From Capillibacterium thermochitinicola (lineage in GTDB: Bacteria > Bacillota > UBA4882 > UBA10575): a stretch of DNA of 64,000 nucleotides. Shown in pieces: positions 23,866 to 33,218 of this stretch. How positions within the stretch are numbered: position 1 is the first letter of the stretch; every line of letters begins with the position of its first letter. A model generated the notes under the pieces. It did no database searches, was not told the DNA's origin, and saw nothing but the letters and a program-made list of their open reading frames with translations. The stretch spans positions 62,001 to 126,000 of the forward strand of contig NZ_JAAKDE010000010.1 of the NCBI RefSeq assembly GCF_013664685.1, read 5' to 3'. The translations under genes and the position numbers were made by a program.

Positions 23866-24828
23866 ATGAGAAAAGCCTGGTTTTTGGTGCTGCTTAGCAT
23901 ATTGCTCCCGGCCGGAATGAGGCCGGTGGCGGCCGCCGGTCCCCAAGCGGTCATCACCATCCCCCCCGCGGTGGAGGTGGAAGGGGAGGAGCTTGAACTG
24001 GGGAAGCTGGCGACGATTGAGGCGGAACCCGTCCTCCGGGAGAAGATCAGCCGGATCAAACTGGGCCGGGCCCCGCGCTTTGGGGAAACCGCTTCCCTTT
24101 ACCGGACGAATGTCGTCTATATCCTGGACCGGTCGGGACTGGCGGGTACCTATACCCTAGAGATGCCGGCGAAAGTCACGGTGACCAGGGCCGGCCAGCT
24201 GGTGACGGCGGAGCAGATGCTGGCGGCCATTGAAGCGTATATCGGGGCGCAAGCCGCTCCCGAGTGGACAGGCTGGCGACTGGAACCGGGCCGTCTCCAG
24301 GAGCGACGGGTTCCCCGGGGCGAGCTTGCCTACCGGTTGGAAGGGGACCGTACACCGCCCAAACCCGGTGTGAACACCTTTCGCTTGGGGATCTTGGTGG
24401 ACGGAGCGGTTTTTATCACGGTACCCGTGACGGTGCGTTTGGCCATTGAGGCGCCGGTTTACGTCAGCACGCAACCGCTAAACCGTCACGCCGAGATCAC
24501 CGATGAGATGGTGCGCCGGGAGGTACGGGAACTGGCGACCGGCCACGAATGGTTGGGAGAACTGGCCGCCGGGCGATACCGGGTGACCCGTGATCTCCCC
24601 GCGGGGCGGGTACTGCTCCTCGGGGATTTGGAAGAAAAACCTTTGATTACGAAGGGAAGCAAAGTAAGGTTAATTCTTGAATCCGGGCCGATTCAGGTGG
24701 AACTGACCGCGCAGGCGGAAGAGGATGGCTGGTTGAATCAGGAGATTATCGTGACCAACCTGAGCAGTAACCGCCGGTTGACGGCGACGGTGGTGGGACC
24801 CGGATTGGTGGAGGTGAAATTGAAATGA
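23866..24828 (+). CDS. flgA: Flagellar P-ring assembly chaperone FlgA
   Basis: A 320-residue exported protein with a signal peptide ending VAAAG (about residue 25). The C-terminal half carries the SAF/FlgA domain: PLNRHAEITDEMVRREVREL, then DLPAGRVLLLGDLEEKPLITKGSKVRLI and the last beta-hairpin RRLTATVVGPGLVEVKLK. FlgA is periplasmic and needed for P-ring (FlgI) assembly, so it is expected only where there is an outer membrane or similar periplasm. It starts one base after the flgG stop and overlaps flgH by 4 bp, consistent with a flg operon. Confidence 0.88.
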   Translation: MRKAWFLVLLSILLPAGMRPVAAAGPQAVITIPPAVEVEGEELELGKLATIEAEPVLREKISRIKLGRAPRFGETASLYRTNVVYILDRSGLAGTYTLEMPAKVTVTRAGQLVTAEQMLAAIEAYIGAQAAPEWTGWRLEPGRLQERRVPRGELAYRLEGDRTPPKPGVNTFRLGILVDGAVFITVPVTVRLAIEAPVYVSTQPLNRHAEITDEMVRREVRELATGHEWLGELAAGRYRVTRDLPAGRVLLLGDLEEKPLITKGSKVRLILESGPIQVELTAQAEEDGWLNQEIIVTNLSSNRRLTATVVGPGLVEVKLK

Positions 24829-25397
24829 AACGGATCGTCCTCTTTTCTCTGGTGGGGATCCTCCTTCTCGCCGCTGCTGGCGTGGAAGCGAGTTCATTGT
24901 GGACAGAGGAAAGTGGTTCCTATTTTATAAAACCGCGGCGCGAATTCCGCGTCGGCGATCTGCTGACGATTGTCATTTCGGAACAGTCCCAGGCTACTTC
25001 CAAGACGGGGGTTAATTCCGATGAGGGTAGCTCAATCGTAGTGGGACCGGGAGCCGGCTTACTGACCGACCTTCTTCCCTACTTGAAAGGGTCCGTTAGT
25101 ACCTCCTATGACGGGGCGACAGGGACGAATAAGGCCGGAAGTTTGAAAGCCCAGCTAACCGTGAGGATTGTTGCGATCGATGCCAACGGCAATCTCTGTT
25201 TTGAAGGCTCGAAAGAGATCATGGTCAACCGCGATCTCCAACGGTTGACTTTCAGCGGCGTGGTCCGGCCGGAAGATGTGGGCCGGAACAATACGGTCCT
25301 CTCCACTTATGTCGCCGAGGCGAAGATCGACTACGTGGGGAATGATTATGCGACCCAGAAAGGACTCTTGACCCGTGCTTTTGAGTGGTTGTTCTAG
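24825..25397 (+). CDS. flgH: Flagellar L-ring protein FlgH (no lipobox)
   Basis: A 190-residue FlgH. Family segments: SLWTEESGSYF after the signal peptide, FRVGDLLTIVISEQSQATS, LTVRIVAIDANGNLCFEGSKE, and RLTFSGVVRPEDVGRNNTV, and the terminal GLLTRAFEWLF. FlgH forms the L ring in the outer membrane. Proteobacterial FlgH is a lipoprotein, but here the signal peptide (residues 1-22, ending GVEASS) has no cysteine, so lipid anchoring is impossible by the standard route. The C-terminal Phe after an aromatic pattern is typical. ATG overlaps the flgA stop by 4 bp (ATGA). Confidence 0.95.
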   Translation: MKRIVLFSLVGILLLAAAGVEASSLWTEESGSYFIKPRREFRVGDLLTIVISEQSQATSKTGVNSDEGSSIVVGPGAGLLTDLLPYLKGSVSTSYDGATGTNKAGSLKAQLTVRIVAIDANGNLCFEGSKEIMVNRDLQRLTFSGVVRPEDVGRNNTVLSTYVAEAKIDYVGNDYATQKGLLTRAFEWLF

Positions 25398-25416
25398 GGG
25401 ACGTGAGGTGATTATT

Positions 25417-26559
25417 TTGGGACAAAGGAATAAGCGGCAGTGTTGGTTGGCCTGTTGTCCCTTTTTGTTGATCTTGCTTATCATCTTTCTTCTGGCCCCG
25501 GCCGCTTCGGCCCAAGAGGCGGGGGGCGTGGCGGTCCGGATCAAAGACGTGGCCCGTCTGGTCGAAGACCGGCCGAACCAGTTGACCGGGTTTGGTCTGG
25601 TCGTTGGTTTGAACGGGACCGGTGACAGCAGCCAGGGTTTTGCCCTGGAGATGGTCCTGAACTTCCTGGCTCACCATGGTTTTACCGTGGACCGGGAGAA
25701 CATCCGGGTCCGGAATGTGGCTGCGGTTGCCTTGTCGGCCACTTTGCCCATGTATAAACAGAACGGGGACGAGTTGGAGGTAACCGTCTCTTCCATTGGC
25801 GACGCGAAAAGTCTCCAGGGGGGAGTTCTCCTGCAATCGCCCCTAACGGGGGCTGACGGGCGGGTGTATGCGGTAGCCCAGGGGCCGGTGGTGGTAGGCG
25901 GCTTCACCGCCGAGACCAGACTGGGAAGCCGGCAGACGACGAACCAGCCGACGGTTGGTTTCGTCCAAGCCATCGTGGAGAATACGGTCCCGGTGCAGGC
26001 GGGGCCGGGTGATGCTTTACGGTGGGTGCTGACCAACCCGGATTATTCGACGGCCAGCCGGATGGCCCAGGCGATCAACACATACTTGGGCGCGGAGCTG
26101 GCGGTGGCCGAAAGCAAGGCGGAGGTCCGGGTGGCCATTCCCGAGGCTTACCGGTCGAACCCGGTGGGTTTCGTGGCTTCAATCGAAAACATCCAGATCA
26201 CACAAGAGCAGACGGCACGGGTGGTGGTCAACCCCCGGACCGGGACGATTGTTTTTGATGAAAATGTCCGCATTGCTCCGGTGGCGGTGACCCGGGGCAA
26301 CATTACAGTAAGGATCAGCGCGGGGCAAAGGGTGTCCCAACCGTCCCCGTTGTCCGCCGGTCAGACGGTGGTCACCACCAACGAGTCCTTGGAAGTGGCG
26401 GCCGAACCCGGTGCCCTGGTGGCGTTGCCCGCCGGGACTTCCCTGGCCGAAATCGTCCAGGCCTTAAATGCGGTGGGGGCAACCCCGCAGGATATCATCA
26501 ATCTGATTATTGCCATCGACCAGGCCGGGGCTTTGTATGGCGTTCTGGAGATCCGGTAA
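25417..26559 (+). CDS. flgI: Flagellar P-ring protein FlgI
   Basis: A 380-residue exported protein. A signal peptide ends at about residue 33 (APAASAQ); the body has RIKDVARLVEDRPNQLTGFG, LVVGLNGTGDSS, the VRNVAAVALSATLPMY block, GSRQTTNQPTVGFVQ and the C-terminal VGATPQDIINLIIAIDQAGA, all FlgI hallmarks. FlgI builds the P ring in the peptidoglycan layer. Start TTG 25417 lies six bases after GAGGTG (25405-25410), just past the flgH stop; the longer frame that would overlap flgH has no SD. Together with flgH it is strong evidence for a diderm envelope. Confidence 0.95.
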   Translation: MGQRNKRQCWLACCPFLLILLIIFLLAPAASAQEAGGVAVRIKDVARLVEDRPNQLTGFGLVVGLNGTGDSSQGFALEMVLNFLAHHGFTVDRENIRVRNVAAVALSATLPMYKQNGDELEVTVSSIGDAKSLQGGVLLQSPLTGADGRVYAVAQGPVVVGGFTAETRLGSRQTTNQPTVGFVQAIVENTVPVQAGPGDALRWVLTNPDYSTASRMAQAINTYLGAELAVAESKAEVRVAIPEAYRSNPVGFVASIENIQITQEQTARVVVNPRTGTIVFDENVRIAPVAVTRGNITVRISAGQRVSQPSPLSAGQTVVTTNESLEVAAEPGALVALPAGTSLAEIVQALNAVGATPQDIINLIIAIDQAGALYGVLEIR

Positions 26560-26588
26560 GCGGGATGGGTTTGAGAGGGGAAAAGGCG

Positions 26589-26936
26589 ATGAAGATCGAT
26601 TTGCAAACGGTCCAGACAAGACAGACGGCCATGAAAACTTCGCCGCCGGCCAGGACGGCGCAACCGGCGGCCAGCGATGAAGAGCAGCGCTTGCGGGAAA
26701 AGTGCCGGGAATTTGAGGCCATCCTCCTTCAAAAGATGGTGGAAGTGATGCAGGGTAATACCGGCCTGTTCGGTCAGGGCGTCCAGGGTGATTTTTTCCG
26801 CGGCATGTTTGCGGAGTACCTCGCCAAGGAGTTGGCGCAGAATCCGGGTTTGGGCCTGACGGAGAGCATTATGCGGGCGCTGAGCGAGCGGGCCAACGGG
26901 CGGACTAACGAGCAGACTAACGAACGAACTAATTAG
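26589..26936 (+). CDS. flgJ: Flagellar rod-capping protein FlgJ (rod-binding domain only)
   Basis: A 115-residue protein containing just the rod-binding half of FlgJ: CREFEAILLQKMVEVM, GLFGQGVQGDFFRGMFAEYL and AKELAQNPGLGLTESI. The peptidoglycan-hydrolase domain of proteobacterial FlgJ is missing, as in many non-proteobacteria. It caps the growing rod. ATG 26589 follows GAGAGGGG by eight bases. The last 14 residues (NGRTNEQTNERTN) come from a short imperfect DNA repeat of ACTAACGA units and look like a recent tail extension. It ends the flg cluster. Confidence 0.88.
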   Translation: MKIDLQTVQTRQTAMKTSPPARTAQPAASDEEQRLREKCREFEAILLQKMVEVMQGNTGLFGQGVQGDFFRGMFAEYLAKELAQNPGLGLTESIMRALSERANGRTNEQTNERTN

Positions 26937-27001
26937 AAAATACTCTAATATGGCTTTAAAATTAACGCGACCTGGCGTATCGATATAAAAAATGAAAGAT
27001 G

Positions 27002-27036
27002 AAAAAAGCGTGCCCTTTGGGCACGTTTAATTTTGC
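27002..27036. terminator. Bidirectional terminator between flgJ and purD
   Basis: CGTGCCC (27009-27015) pairs with GGGCACG (27019-27025). On the minus strand it is followed by CTTTTTTC and on the plus strand by TTTAATTTT, so it can end both the flg and pur operons. The 170 bp between it and purD show nothing else. Confidence 0.75.
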
Positions 27037-27207
27037 TTGTAGGTATTCTGGCCCCCACCGGTGGTTCCGGCAAGCTCCGATAGGTTCGGCATGCTCCTGC
27101 CTGGCCTTTACTTGGCTTTTGTGCTTGGCTTTACTACCGGTTTTGGTCTGTGCGCTCTTTTGGGGACGGTAAAGCCGGAGCGGGTGTAGAGTGCTTTCTG
27201 GTGCCGT

Positions 27208-28482
27208 TCAGGTCAGGCGGCTACCGCGCCGTCCGATGTCGGTCCGGTAGTGGGCGCCGTCGAAATGGATGGTGCGGACGGCTTGGTAGGCTTTATCCAA
27301 GGCGTCCTGGCGGGTCTTCCCCCAGGCGGTGACGGCGAGTACCCGCCCGCCGGCCGTGACCAAGTCTTCGCCTTGGAATGCCGTCCCGGCGTGAAAAACA
27401 TAAACGTCAGGCATGGCGGCGACCTGCTCCAGACCGGTGATCCGTTTCCCGGTGGCATATGGCCCCGGGTAACCGCCGGAAGTCATGACCACACAAGCCG
27501 TATGGTGATCATGCCAGGTGATGGTTTGCTCCGTCAGGCGCCGGTCGATGATGGCCTGGATGATCGGAATGAGGTCGCTTTGCAGGCGGGGCAGAATGAC
27601 CTGGCATTCCGGGTCGCCAAACCGGGCGTTGTACTCCAGGACTTTGGGCCCATCCGCCGTAATCATCAGCCCGGCATAGAGTACACCCTGGTAAACAATG
27701 CCTTCTTGGCGCAGGCCGTTGATGGTGGGGCGTAAGATCTCCGTTTCGATCTGTTGTTGCAGTTCCGGGGTGAGGAGGGGCACCGGCGAATAGGCCCCCA
27801 TCCCGCCGGTGTTGGGGCCGGTGTCATTGTCATAGACCGCTTTATGGTCTTGCGCTGCCACCATGGGGACAATCGTTGTCCCGTCGGTAAACGCCAATAA
27901 CGTCAGTTCTTCACCGCGCAGATACTCTTCAATGACGATCTGGCGGCCGGCCGCCCCAAACTCCTGGTCGACCAGCATCCGGCGGACCGCGGCTTCGGCT
28001 TCGCCGACGGTGGCGGCGACGACCACCCCTTTTCCGGCGGCCAGTCCATCAGCTTTGATTACAAGCGGGGCCCCTTTTTCCCGGATGTAAGCGCAAGCTT
28101 CTTCCGCGGTGGTAAAGGTCCGGCTTTCGGCCGTTGGAATCCGGTATTTGGCCATCAATTGTTTGGCAAAGACCTTACTGGCTTCCAACTGGGCGGCGGC
28201 TTTGACGGGGCCGAAGATGGCCAGGCCCTCCGCTTGAAAACGGTCGACAATCCCGGCGGCGAGGGGCGCTTCCGGCCCCACCACTGTCAGGTCGATCCGG
28301 CGCTCACGGGCGAAACCCAACAGCGCTTCGATATCATCAGCGGCAAGCGGGACGCACCGGGCAAGGTGGGCGATCCCGGCGTTGCCGGGGGCACAGAAAA
28401 TTTCACGCACCAGCGGGCTCTGTTTAATCTTCCAGGCCAGCGCATGCTCCCGTCCCCCGCTGCCCACAATTAAAACCCGCAT
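27208..28482 (-). CDS. purD: Phosphoribosylamine--glycine ligase
   Basis: A 424-residue ATP-grasp ligase joining glycine to phosphoribosylamine, the second step of IMP synthesis. Seen: N-terminal RVLIVGSGGREHALAWK, the ATP-grasp block LVIKADGLAAGKGVVVA, DHKAVYDNDTGPNTGGMGAY, and LEYNARFGDPECQ with metal ligands, then a C-terminal GAR-synthetase domain. ATG 28482 is chosen from the AGGAGGAGA directly upstream; the longer frame has none. It is the last gene of the pur operon, 102 bp after purH, the widest gap within it. Confidence 0.96.
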   Translation of the reverse strand: MRVLIVGSGGREHALAWKIKQSPLVREIFCAPGNAGIAHLARCVPLAADDIEALLGFARERRIDLTVVGPEAPLAAGIVDRFQAEGLAIFGPVKAAAQLEASKVFAKQLMAKYRIPTAESRTFTTAEEACAYIREKGAPLVIKADGLAAGKGVVVAATVGEAEAAVRRMLVDQEFGAAGRQIVIEEYLRGEELTLLAFTDGTTIVPMVAAQDHKAVYDNDTGPNTGGMGAYSPVPLLTPELQQQIETEILRPTINGLRQEGIVYQGVLYAGLMITADGPKVLEYNARFGDPECQVILPRLQSDLIPIIQAIIDRRLTEQTITWHDHHTACVVMTSGGYPGPYATGKRITGLEQVAAMPDVYVFHAGTAFQGEDLVTAGGRVLAVTAWGKTRQDALDKAYQAVRTIHFDGAHYRTDIGRRGSRLT

Positions 28483-28584
28483 CTTTCTCCTCCTTCCTCT
28501 GCACGAACACGCGGCGTTGTTCCGTCCCTGCCAGGGAGTTTTTTTATTTCCAAGGGAATTTAAACAGTTCCGCACCAGTTCTTT

Positions 28585-30126
28585 TCAGTGTTTAAAATAA
28601 CGGGTGCCGGTAAAGACCATGGCCAGGCCCTGTTCATTGCAGGCGGCGATTGAATCCTCGTCCTTGACCGAACCGCCCGGTTGCACAATGGCGGCCACGC
28701 CCGCCGCGGCGGCGACGTCAACCGTGTCCCGGAAGGGAAAGAACGCATCAGAGGCGAGGACACTGCCGGCCGCTTTGGCTCCGGCTTGGTTAATGGCGAT
28801 CTGGGCGGCCCCCACCCGGTTCATCTGTCCGGCCCCGATCCCGATGGTCTGTCCGTTTTTCACCAGGACAATGGCGTTGGACTTCACATGTTTCACCACT
28901 TTCATCCCGAAGACCATGTCCGCCAACTGTGCGGGGGTGGGTTCTTTCGTGGTCACCGTCCGCCAGCCTTCCGCACTGATTGTTGATGTATCCAGGGTTT
29001 GCAGGAGCAGGCCGCCGGAGACCTTTTTCAGGTCGATGGTCTCCCGTTTCTCCGGTAAGGGGATCTCCAACAGGCGCAGATTCTTTTTCCGGGTCAGGAT
29101 GGCGAGGGCTTCGGCGCTATAGGCCGGGGCGACGATGACCTCAAGAAAAATCTCCGCCAGTTTTTCCGCGGTACGCCCGTCCAGGGGACGGTTGACCGCT
29201 ACGATGCCGCCGAAGATGGAGACCGGGTCGCTTTCGTAGGCGCGGAGAAAAGCGGAATAAAGGTCCTCGCCGATGGCAACGCCACAAGGGTTGGTATGCT
29301 TGACGGCCGCGGCGGCCGGTTCGTCGAACTCGAGGACCAGTTCCCAGGCGGCATTTAGATCGTTCAGGTTATTAAAGGACAGGGCTTTGCCGTGTAATTG
29401 CTTGCCGGTAGCCACCGTTCCCGGTTTGGCCTGTGGTTCGCGGTAAAAAGCCGCCTGTTGCTGGGGATTCTCTCCGTAACGGAGTTCTTCGGCCTTTTCG
29501 AAGGGGAGAACCAGGGTCGCCGGGAACAGGGGCGCACTTTGGGTCTGCTGCGCCAGCCACCGGGCGATCATCGCATCATAATAGGCGGTATGGTTAAAGG
29601 CCTCCACGGCCAGGGCAAACCGGGTCTCTTCGCTGATGGTGCCTTTCTCCGCCAATTCCGCCAGGATTGCCTGGTAGCGGGCGGGATTAACGACGATGGC
29701 GACATGGCGGTAGTTTTTGGCGGCGGCCCGGACCATGGTCGGCCCGCCAATGTCGATATTTTCGATGGCTTCTTCGAGGGTCACCCCGGCTTTGGCGACG
29801 GTGGCGGCAAAGGGATAGAGGTTGACGACGACCAGGTCAATGGGGAGAATGCCGTGCTCTGCCATCTGGCGGCGGTGCTTTTCCAGCTCGCGGCGGGCGA
29901 GCAGGCCCCCGTGGATCTTGGGATGGAGGGTCTTGACCCGGCCGTCAAGAATCTCGGGAAAACCGGTCAATTCGGAGACGCTCTGCACCGGGAGCCCCGC
30001 TTCGGCCAGTGTCCGCTGGGTACCGCCGGTGGAGACAAGGGTATATCCTTGCGCCACCAAGCCGCGGGCAAACTCCACCAGACCCGTTTTATCCGAGACG
30101 CTAAGCAAGGCCAGTTTCTTGCTCAT
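28585..30126 (-). CDS. purH: Bifunctional AICAR transformylase / IMP cyclohydrolase
   Basis: A 513-residue two-domain enzyme for the last two steps to IMP. The N-terminal cyclohydrolase domain has LLSVSDKTGLVEFA, DGRVKTLHPKIHGG and IDIGGPTMVRAAAKN. The C-terminal transformylase domain has RYGENPQQQAA, the active-site KHTNPCG and the late SDAFFPFRDTVD. The start at 30126 matches the family N-terminus (MSKKLALLSVSDK); a longer frame reaching into purN is not expected. It overlaps the purN 3' end by 26 bp. Confidence 0.96.
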   Translation of the reverse strand: MSKKLALLSVSDKTGLVEFARGLVAQGYTLVSTGGTQRTLAEAGLPVQSVSELTGFPEILDGRVKTLHPKIHGGLLARRELEKHRRQMAEHGILPIDLVVVNLYPFAATVAKAGVTLEEAIENIDIGGPTMVRAAAKNYRHVAIVVNPARYQAILAELAEKGTISEETRFALAVEAFNHTAYYDAMIARWLAQQTQSAPLFPATLVLPFEKAEELRYGENPQQQAAFYREPQAKPGTVATGKQLHGKALSFNNLNDLNAAWELVLEFDEPAAAAVKHTNPCGVAIGEDLYSAFLRAYESDPVSIFGGIVAVNRPLDGRTAEKLAEIFLEVIVAPAYSAEALAILTRKKNLRLLEIPLPEKRETIDLKKVSGGLLLQTLDTSTISAEGWRTVTTKEPTPAQLADMVFGMKVVKHVKSNAIVLVKNGQTIGIGAGQMNRVGAAQIAINQAGAKAAGSVLASDAFFPFRDTVDVAAAAGVAAIVQPGGSVKDEDSIAACNEQGLAMVFTGTRYFKH

Positions 30127-30727
30127 CGATGAAACACCTTCTTCCAATGATTTTGATCTTTCCCCGAACCCACAGGTCAATGGCCTGCGGATAAAGACGG
30201 TGTTCAAGGGTGTGAATCCGTGCTTGCAAGCTTTCGACAGTATCATCCGGCCGGACGGGGATGGCTTCCTGTAGAATGATCGGCCCCGTGTCCATCCCTT
30301 CATCGACAAAATGGACGGTACAGCCGGTCACTTTAACCCCGTAGGCCAAGGCGTCGGCGACGCCGCGGGTACCGGGGAAAGCAGGTAAGAGGGAGGGGTG
30401 GATATTCATAATCCGGTGGCGAAAAGCGGCGACAAACTCGGGCGTGACCAAACGCATAAAGCCCGCCATCACCACCAGGTCAACCTGTTTTTCCTGCAGG
30501 AAGGCGATCATGGCGCGGTCATAGGCTTCGCGGGAAGGATAGTCTTGACGGCGAAAGACGTGGCTGGGGATCTTGTGTTTTTCTGCCCGGACCAGCGCAT
30601 AGGCCTCCTCCTTGTCACTGACCACCACGACGATCTTGGCGTTGGTGATCCGGCCCGTGTTGATGGCGTTGATGATGGCCTCCAAGTTGCTGCCGTTGCC
30701 GGAGACTAAAACCGCAATCCTTTTCAT
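30101..30727 (-). CDS. purN: Phosphoribosylglycinamide formyltransferase
   Basis: A 208-residue 10-formyl-THF-dependent GAR transformylase. Diagnostic pieces: AVLVSGNGSNLEAII (phosphate loop), MAGFMRLVTPEF, the catalytic NIHPSLLPAFPG with Asn and His, and HFVDEGMDTGPII with the catalytic Asp. It carries out the third step of IMP synthesis; PurT, the formate-dependent alternative, is not seen. It lies 21 bp after purM and overlaps purH. Confidence 0.97.
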   Translation of the reverse strand: MKRIAVLVSGNGSNLEAIINAINTGRITNAKIVVVVSDKEEAYALVRAEKHKIPSHVFRRQDYPSREAYDRAMIAFLQEKQVDLVVMAGFMRLVTPEFVAAFRHRIMNIHPSLLPAFPGTRGVADALAYGVKVTGCTVHFVDEGMDTGPIILQEAIPVRPDDTVESLQARIHTLEHRLYPQAIDLWVRGKIKIIGRRCFIDEQETGLA

Positions 30728-30748
30728 CCTCGAACCTCCTTGTGCCGG

Positions 30749-31771
30749 TTATTCCAGGCGAACGCCGGCACCGTTGACCACTTGGCCGATGATCAGCGGG
30801 TGTTCGCCGGTTTCGGCCAGCAACGCACAGGCCTTTTCGGCTTCCTCCGGCGCGATGAGGCAGGCAAACCCGATGCCCATGTTGAAGGTGCGGTACATCT
30901 CCGCTTCCGGGACCGCGCCCAGTTTTTGGATTAAAGTAAAGACGGGCGGCACCGTCCAGGCGTCTTTCTTCAGTTGGACGCCTAGACCCGGCGGGAGTGA
31001 GCGGGGGAGGTTCTCCGGTAGACCGCCGCCGGTGATATGGGCCATGCCCCCGACTTGGACCTGGGACAGCAGGTGGAGAATGGATTTCACATAAATTTTG
31101 GTCGGGGTCAGGAGTTCCTCCCCCAGGGTTTTGCCCAGCTCCGGCAGGTAAGTGTCGGGGCGGTAGGCCGCTTTCTCCAGGAGCACTTTGCGGGCCAGGG
31201 AATAGCCGTTGCTGTGCAGGCCGGTGGAGGGGAGGCCAATCACCACGTCACCGGCTTTGACCTGGCGCCCGTCGACAATTTTGTTCCGTTCCACCACCCC
31301 GACGGCAAAGCCGGCCAGGTCGTATTCGCCAACGGGATAAAAGCCGGGCATTTCGGCGGTTTCTCCCCCGATCAGGGCACAGCCTGCTTGGCGGCAACCC
31401 GCGGCGATGCCGCTGACGATCACCGCCACCTGCTCCGGATCGAGTTTGCCGACGGCCAGGTAATCCAGGAAAAAGAGCGGTTCGGCGCCGTGGACAATAA
31501 TGTCGTTTACACACATCGCCACGGCGTCCTGGCCGACGGTATCATGTTTATCCATCAGAAAGGCAATCTTCAGTTTGGTCCCGACCCCGTCGGTGCCGGA
31601 GACCAAAACCGGATCCCGGTAATTTTTGCTTAAAGCAAAGAGCCCGCCAAAGCTGCCGATCTCGGTCAAAACCTCCGGCCGGTAGGTCGTCCGCACGTGT
31701 TTTTTCATGAGGCGCACCGCCTCGTTGCCGGCGTCGATGTCGACCCCGGCCTCTTTATAGGTGTAGCCCAA
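30749..31771 (-). CDS. purM: Phosphoribosylformylglycinamidine cyclo-ligase
   Basis: A 340-residue AIR synthetase, fifth step of IMP synthesis. Markers: [55 protein letters not shown] and [13 protein letters not shown]. The start is a TTG at 31771, eight bases after AGGAGGTG (31780-31787), giving the standard N-terminus (M)[10 protein letters not shown]; upstream codons in frame have no better site. The start lies within the last 17 bases of purF, so translation is probably coupled. Confidence 0.96.
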   Translation of the reverse strand: MGYTYKEAGVDIDAGNEAVRLMKKHVRTTYRPEVLTEIGSFGGLFALSKNYRDPVLVSGTDGVGTKLKIAFLMDKHDTVGQDAVAMCVNDIIVHGAEPLFFLDYLAVGKLDPEQVAVIVSGIAAGCRQAGCALIGGETAEMPGFYPVGEYDLAGFAVGVVERNKIVDGRQVKAGDVVIGLPSTGLHSNGYSLARKVLLEKAAYRPDTYLPELGKTLGEELLTPTKIYVKSILHLLSQVQVGGMAHITGGGLPENLPRSLPPGLGVQLKKDAWTVPPVFTLIQKLGAVPEAEMYRTFNMGIGFACLIAPEEAEKACALLAETGEHPLIIGQVVNGAGVRLE

Positions 31772-33218
31772 CGCTCTGACACCTCCTGTTCTTTTGTGCA
31801 CCGGACCAATTGGGCGCCTCCCGGTCCTCCGGGGGTTTTACCAGGTAACAGCCGTTGAAGCAGGCCCGGCAAAAGCCTTCCTCCGGGAGATCCACCGCGG
31901 CCAGCAGGCCTTCTTCACTTAAAAAGCCGAGGGAATCGGCACCAATCTCCCGGGTGATCTCCGGAATGCTCATCCGGGCGGCAATCAGCTCCGACGAAGA
32001 AGAGATGTCCAGTCCGTAGTAGCAAGGGGCAATGACCGGCGGGGAACTGATCAGGACATGGACTTCTTTGGCCCCGGCTTTCCGCAGCATTTCCACAATC
32101 CGGAGGGAAGTGGTTCCCCGGACAATCGAATCGTCCACCATGACGACCCGTTTTCCGGCCACGATCTGCCGGACCGGATTCAACTTGAGCTGGACGCCCA
32201 GGGCGCGCATTTCCGGGGAGGGTTGGATGAAGGTACGGCCAATGTAACGGTTTTTGACGAAGCCCATCTCCAAGGGGAGACCAAGCTCTTCCGCCACCCC
32301 GGAGGCGACGGAGAGGGAGGAATCGGGCACCCCGGTGACCAGGTCGGCGGTAACCGGATGTTCCCGGGCCAGTCGCCGGCCCATCCGCTTCCGGACCAGG
32401 TGGACGTTCTTGCCGAGCAAGTTACTGTCGGGCCGGGCGAAATAGATGAATTCAAAGATACACATGGCAGGTTCTGCCGGCGGGGCAAACCGCTCGAAAC
32501 GTAATCCATGCCGGTCGATGATCACCATTTCCCCCGGCTTCAGGTCCTGGAGGAATTGGGCCCCGATGAGGTCAAAGGCACAGGTTTCGGAGGCCAGGAC
32601 GTAGCCGCTGGCGGTTTTCCCCAGGGATAAGGGGCGAATGCCATGGGGATCGCGGATCCCGATTAGTTGATCCGGCGTCATCAGGATAAAGGCATAGGCC
32701 CCTTCCAATTGCGGCAAGGTTTTTTTGAGTGCCGCCGTCAGCTCTTTCTCCCCGGAACGGGCCACCAGATGGGCAATGATCTCACTGTCGGTGGTGGTCT
32801 GAAAGATGGAACCTTCCGCTTCCAACTGCTGCCGGAGGAGGCGGCCGTTGATCAAATTCCCGTTGTGGGCAATGGCCAGCGCTCCGTTACGGTACCGGAC
32901 CACAAGGGGTTGGGCATTAACCGGTGCGCTGGCGCCGCAAGTGGAATAGCGGACATGTCCCACGGCCAGATCGCCTTTCATCTGGTCCAGCTTACCGGTG
33001 TCGGGGAAAACATCCGCCACGAGGCCCATCCCTTTTTCCCCGGTGATCGTTTCACCGTCGGCCACGGCAATGCCCGCACTTTCCTGTCCCCGGTGCTGGA
33101 GGGCATAGAGACCGTAGTAGGTGAGGCGGGCCACCGGGCTGCCAGGAGCGTAAAGGCCGAAAACACCGCATTCTTCCGTCATTTTATCCGCCTTGCGCGG
33201 ATCGGTGTAACTTAACAT
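31755..33218 (-). CDS. purF: Amidophosphoribosyltransferase
   Basis: A 487-residue enzyme making phosphoribosylamine from PRPP and glutamine, the committed purine step. A propeptide of 16 residues precedes CGVFGLY, whose Cys becomes the N-terminal nucleophile. The PRPP loop is [14 protein letters not shown]. Cysteines at CIFEFIYF and in the C-terminal [12 protein letters not shown] suggest the Bacillus-type enzyme with a structural [4Fe-4S] cluster, and AMP/GMP feedback. ATG 33218 follows GGGGGCG by six bases and overlaps the purL stop by 7 bp. The last 20 residues are a non-conserved tail. Confidence 0.96.
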   Translation of the reverse strand: MLSYTDPRKADKMTEECGVFGLYAPGSPVARLTYYGLYALQHRGQESAGIAVADGETITGEKGMGLVADVFPDTGKLDQMKGDLAVGHVRYSTCGASAPVNAQPLVVRYRNGALAIAHNGNLINGRLLRQQLEAEGSIFQTTTDSEIIAHLVARSGEKELTAALKKTLPQLEGAYAFILMTPDQLIGIRDPHGIRPLSLGKTASGYVLASETCAFDLIGAQFLQDLKPGEMVIIDRHGLRFERFAPPAEPAMCIFEFIYFARPDSNLLGKNVHLVRKRMGRRLAREHPVTADLVTGVPDSSLSVASGVAEELGLPLEMGFVKNRYIGRTFIQPSPEMRALGVQLKLNPVRQIVAGKRVVMVDDSIVRGTTSLRIVEMLRKAGAKEVHVLISSPPVIAPCYYGLDISSSSELIAARMSIPEITREIGADSLGFLSEEGLLAAVDLPEEGFCRACFNGCYLVKPPEDREAPNWSGAQKNRRCQSVGLHL

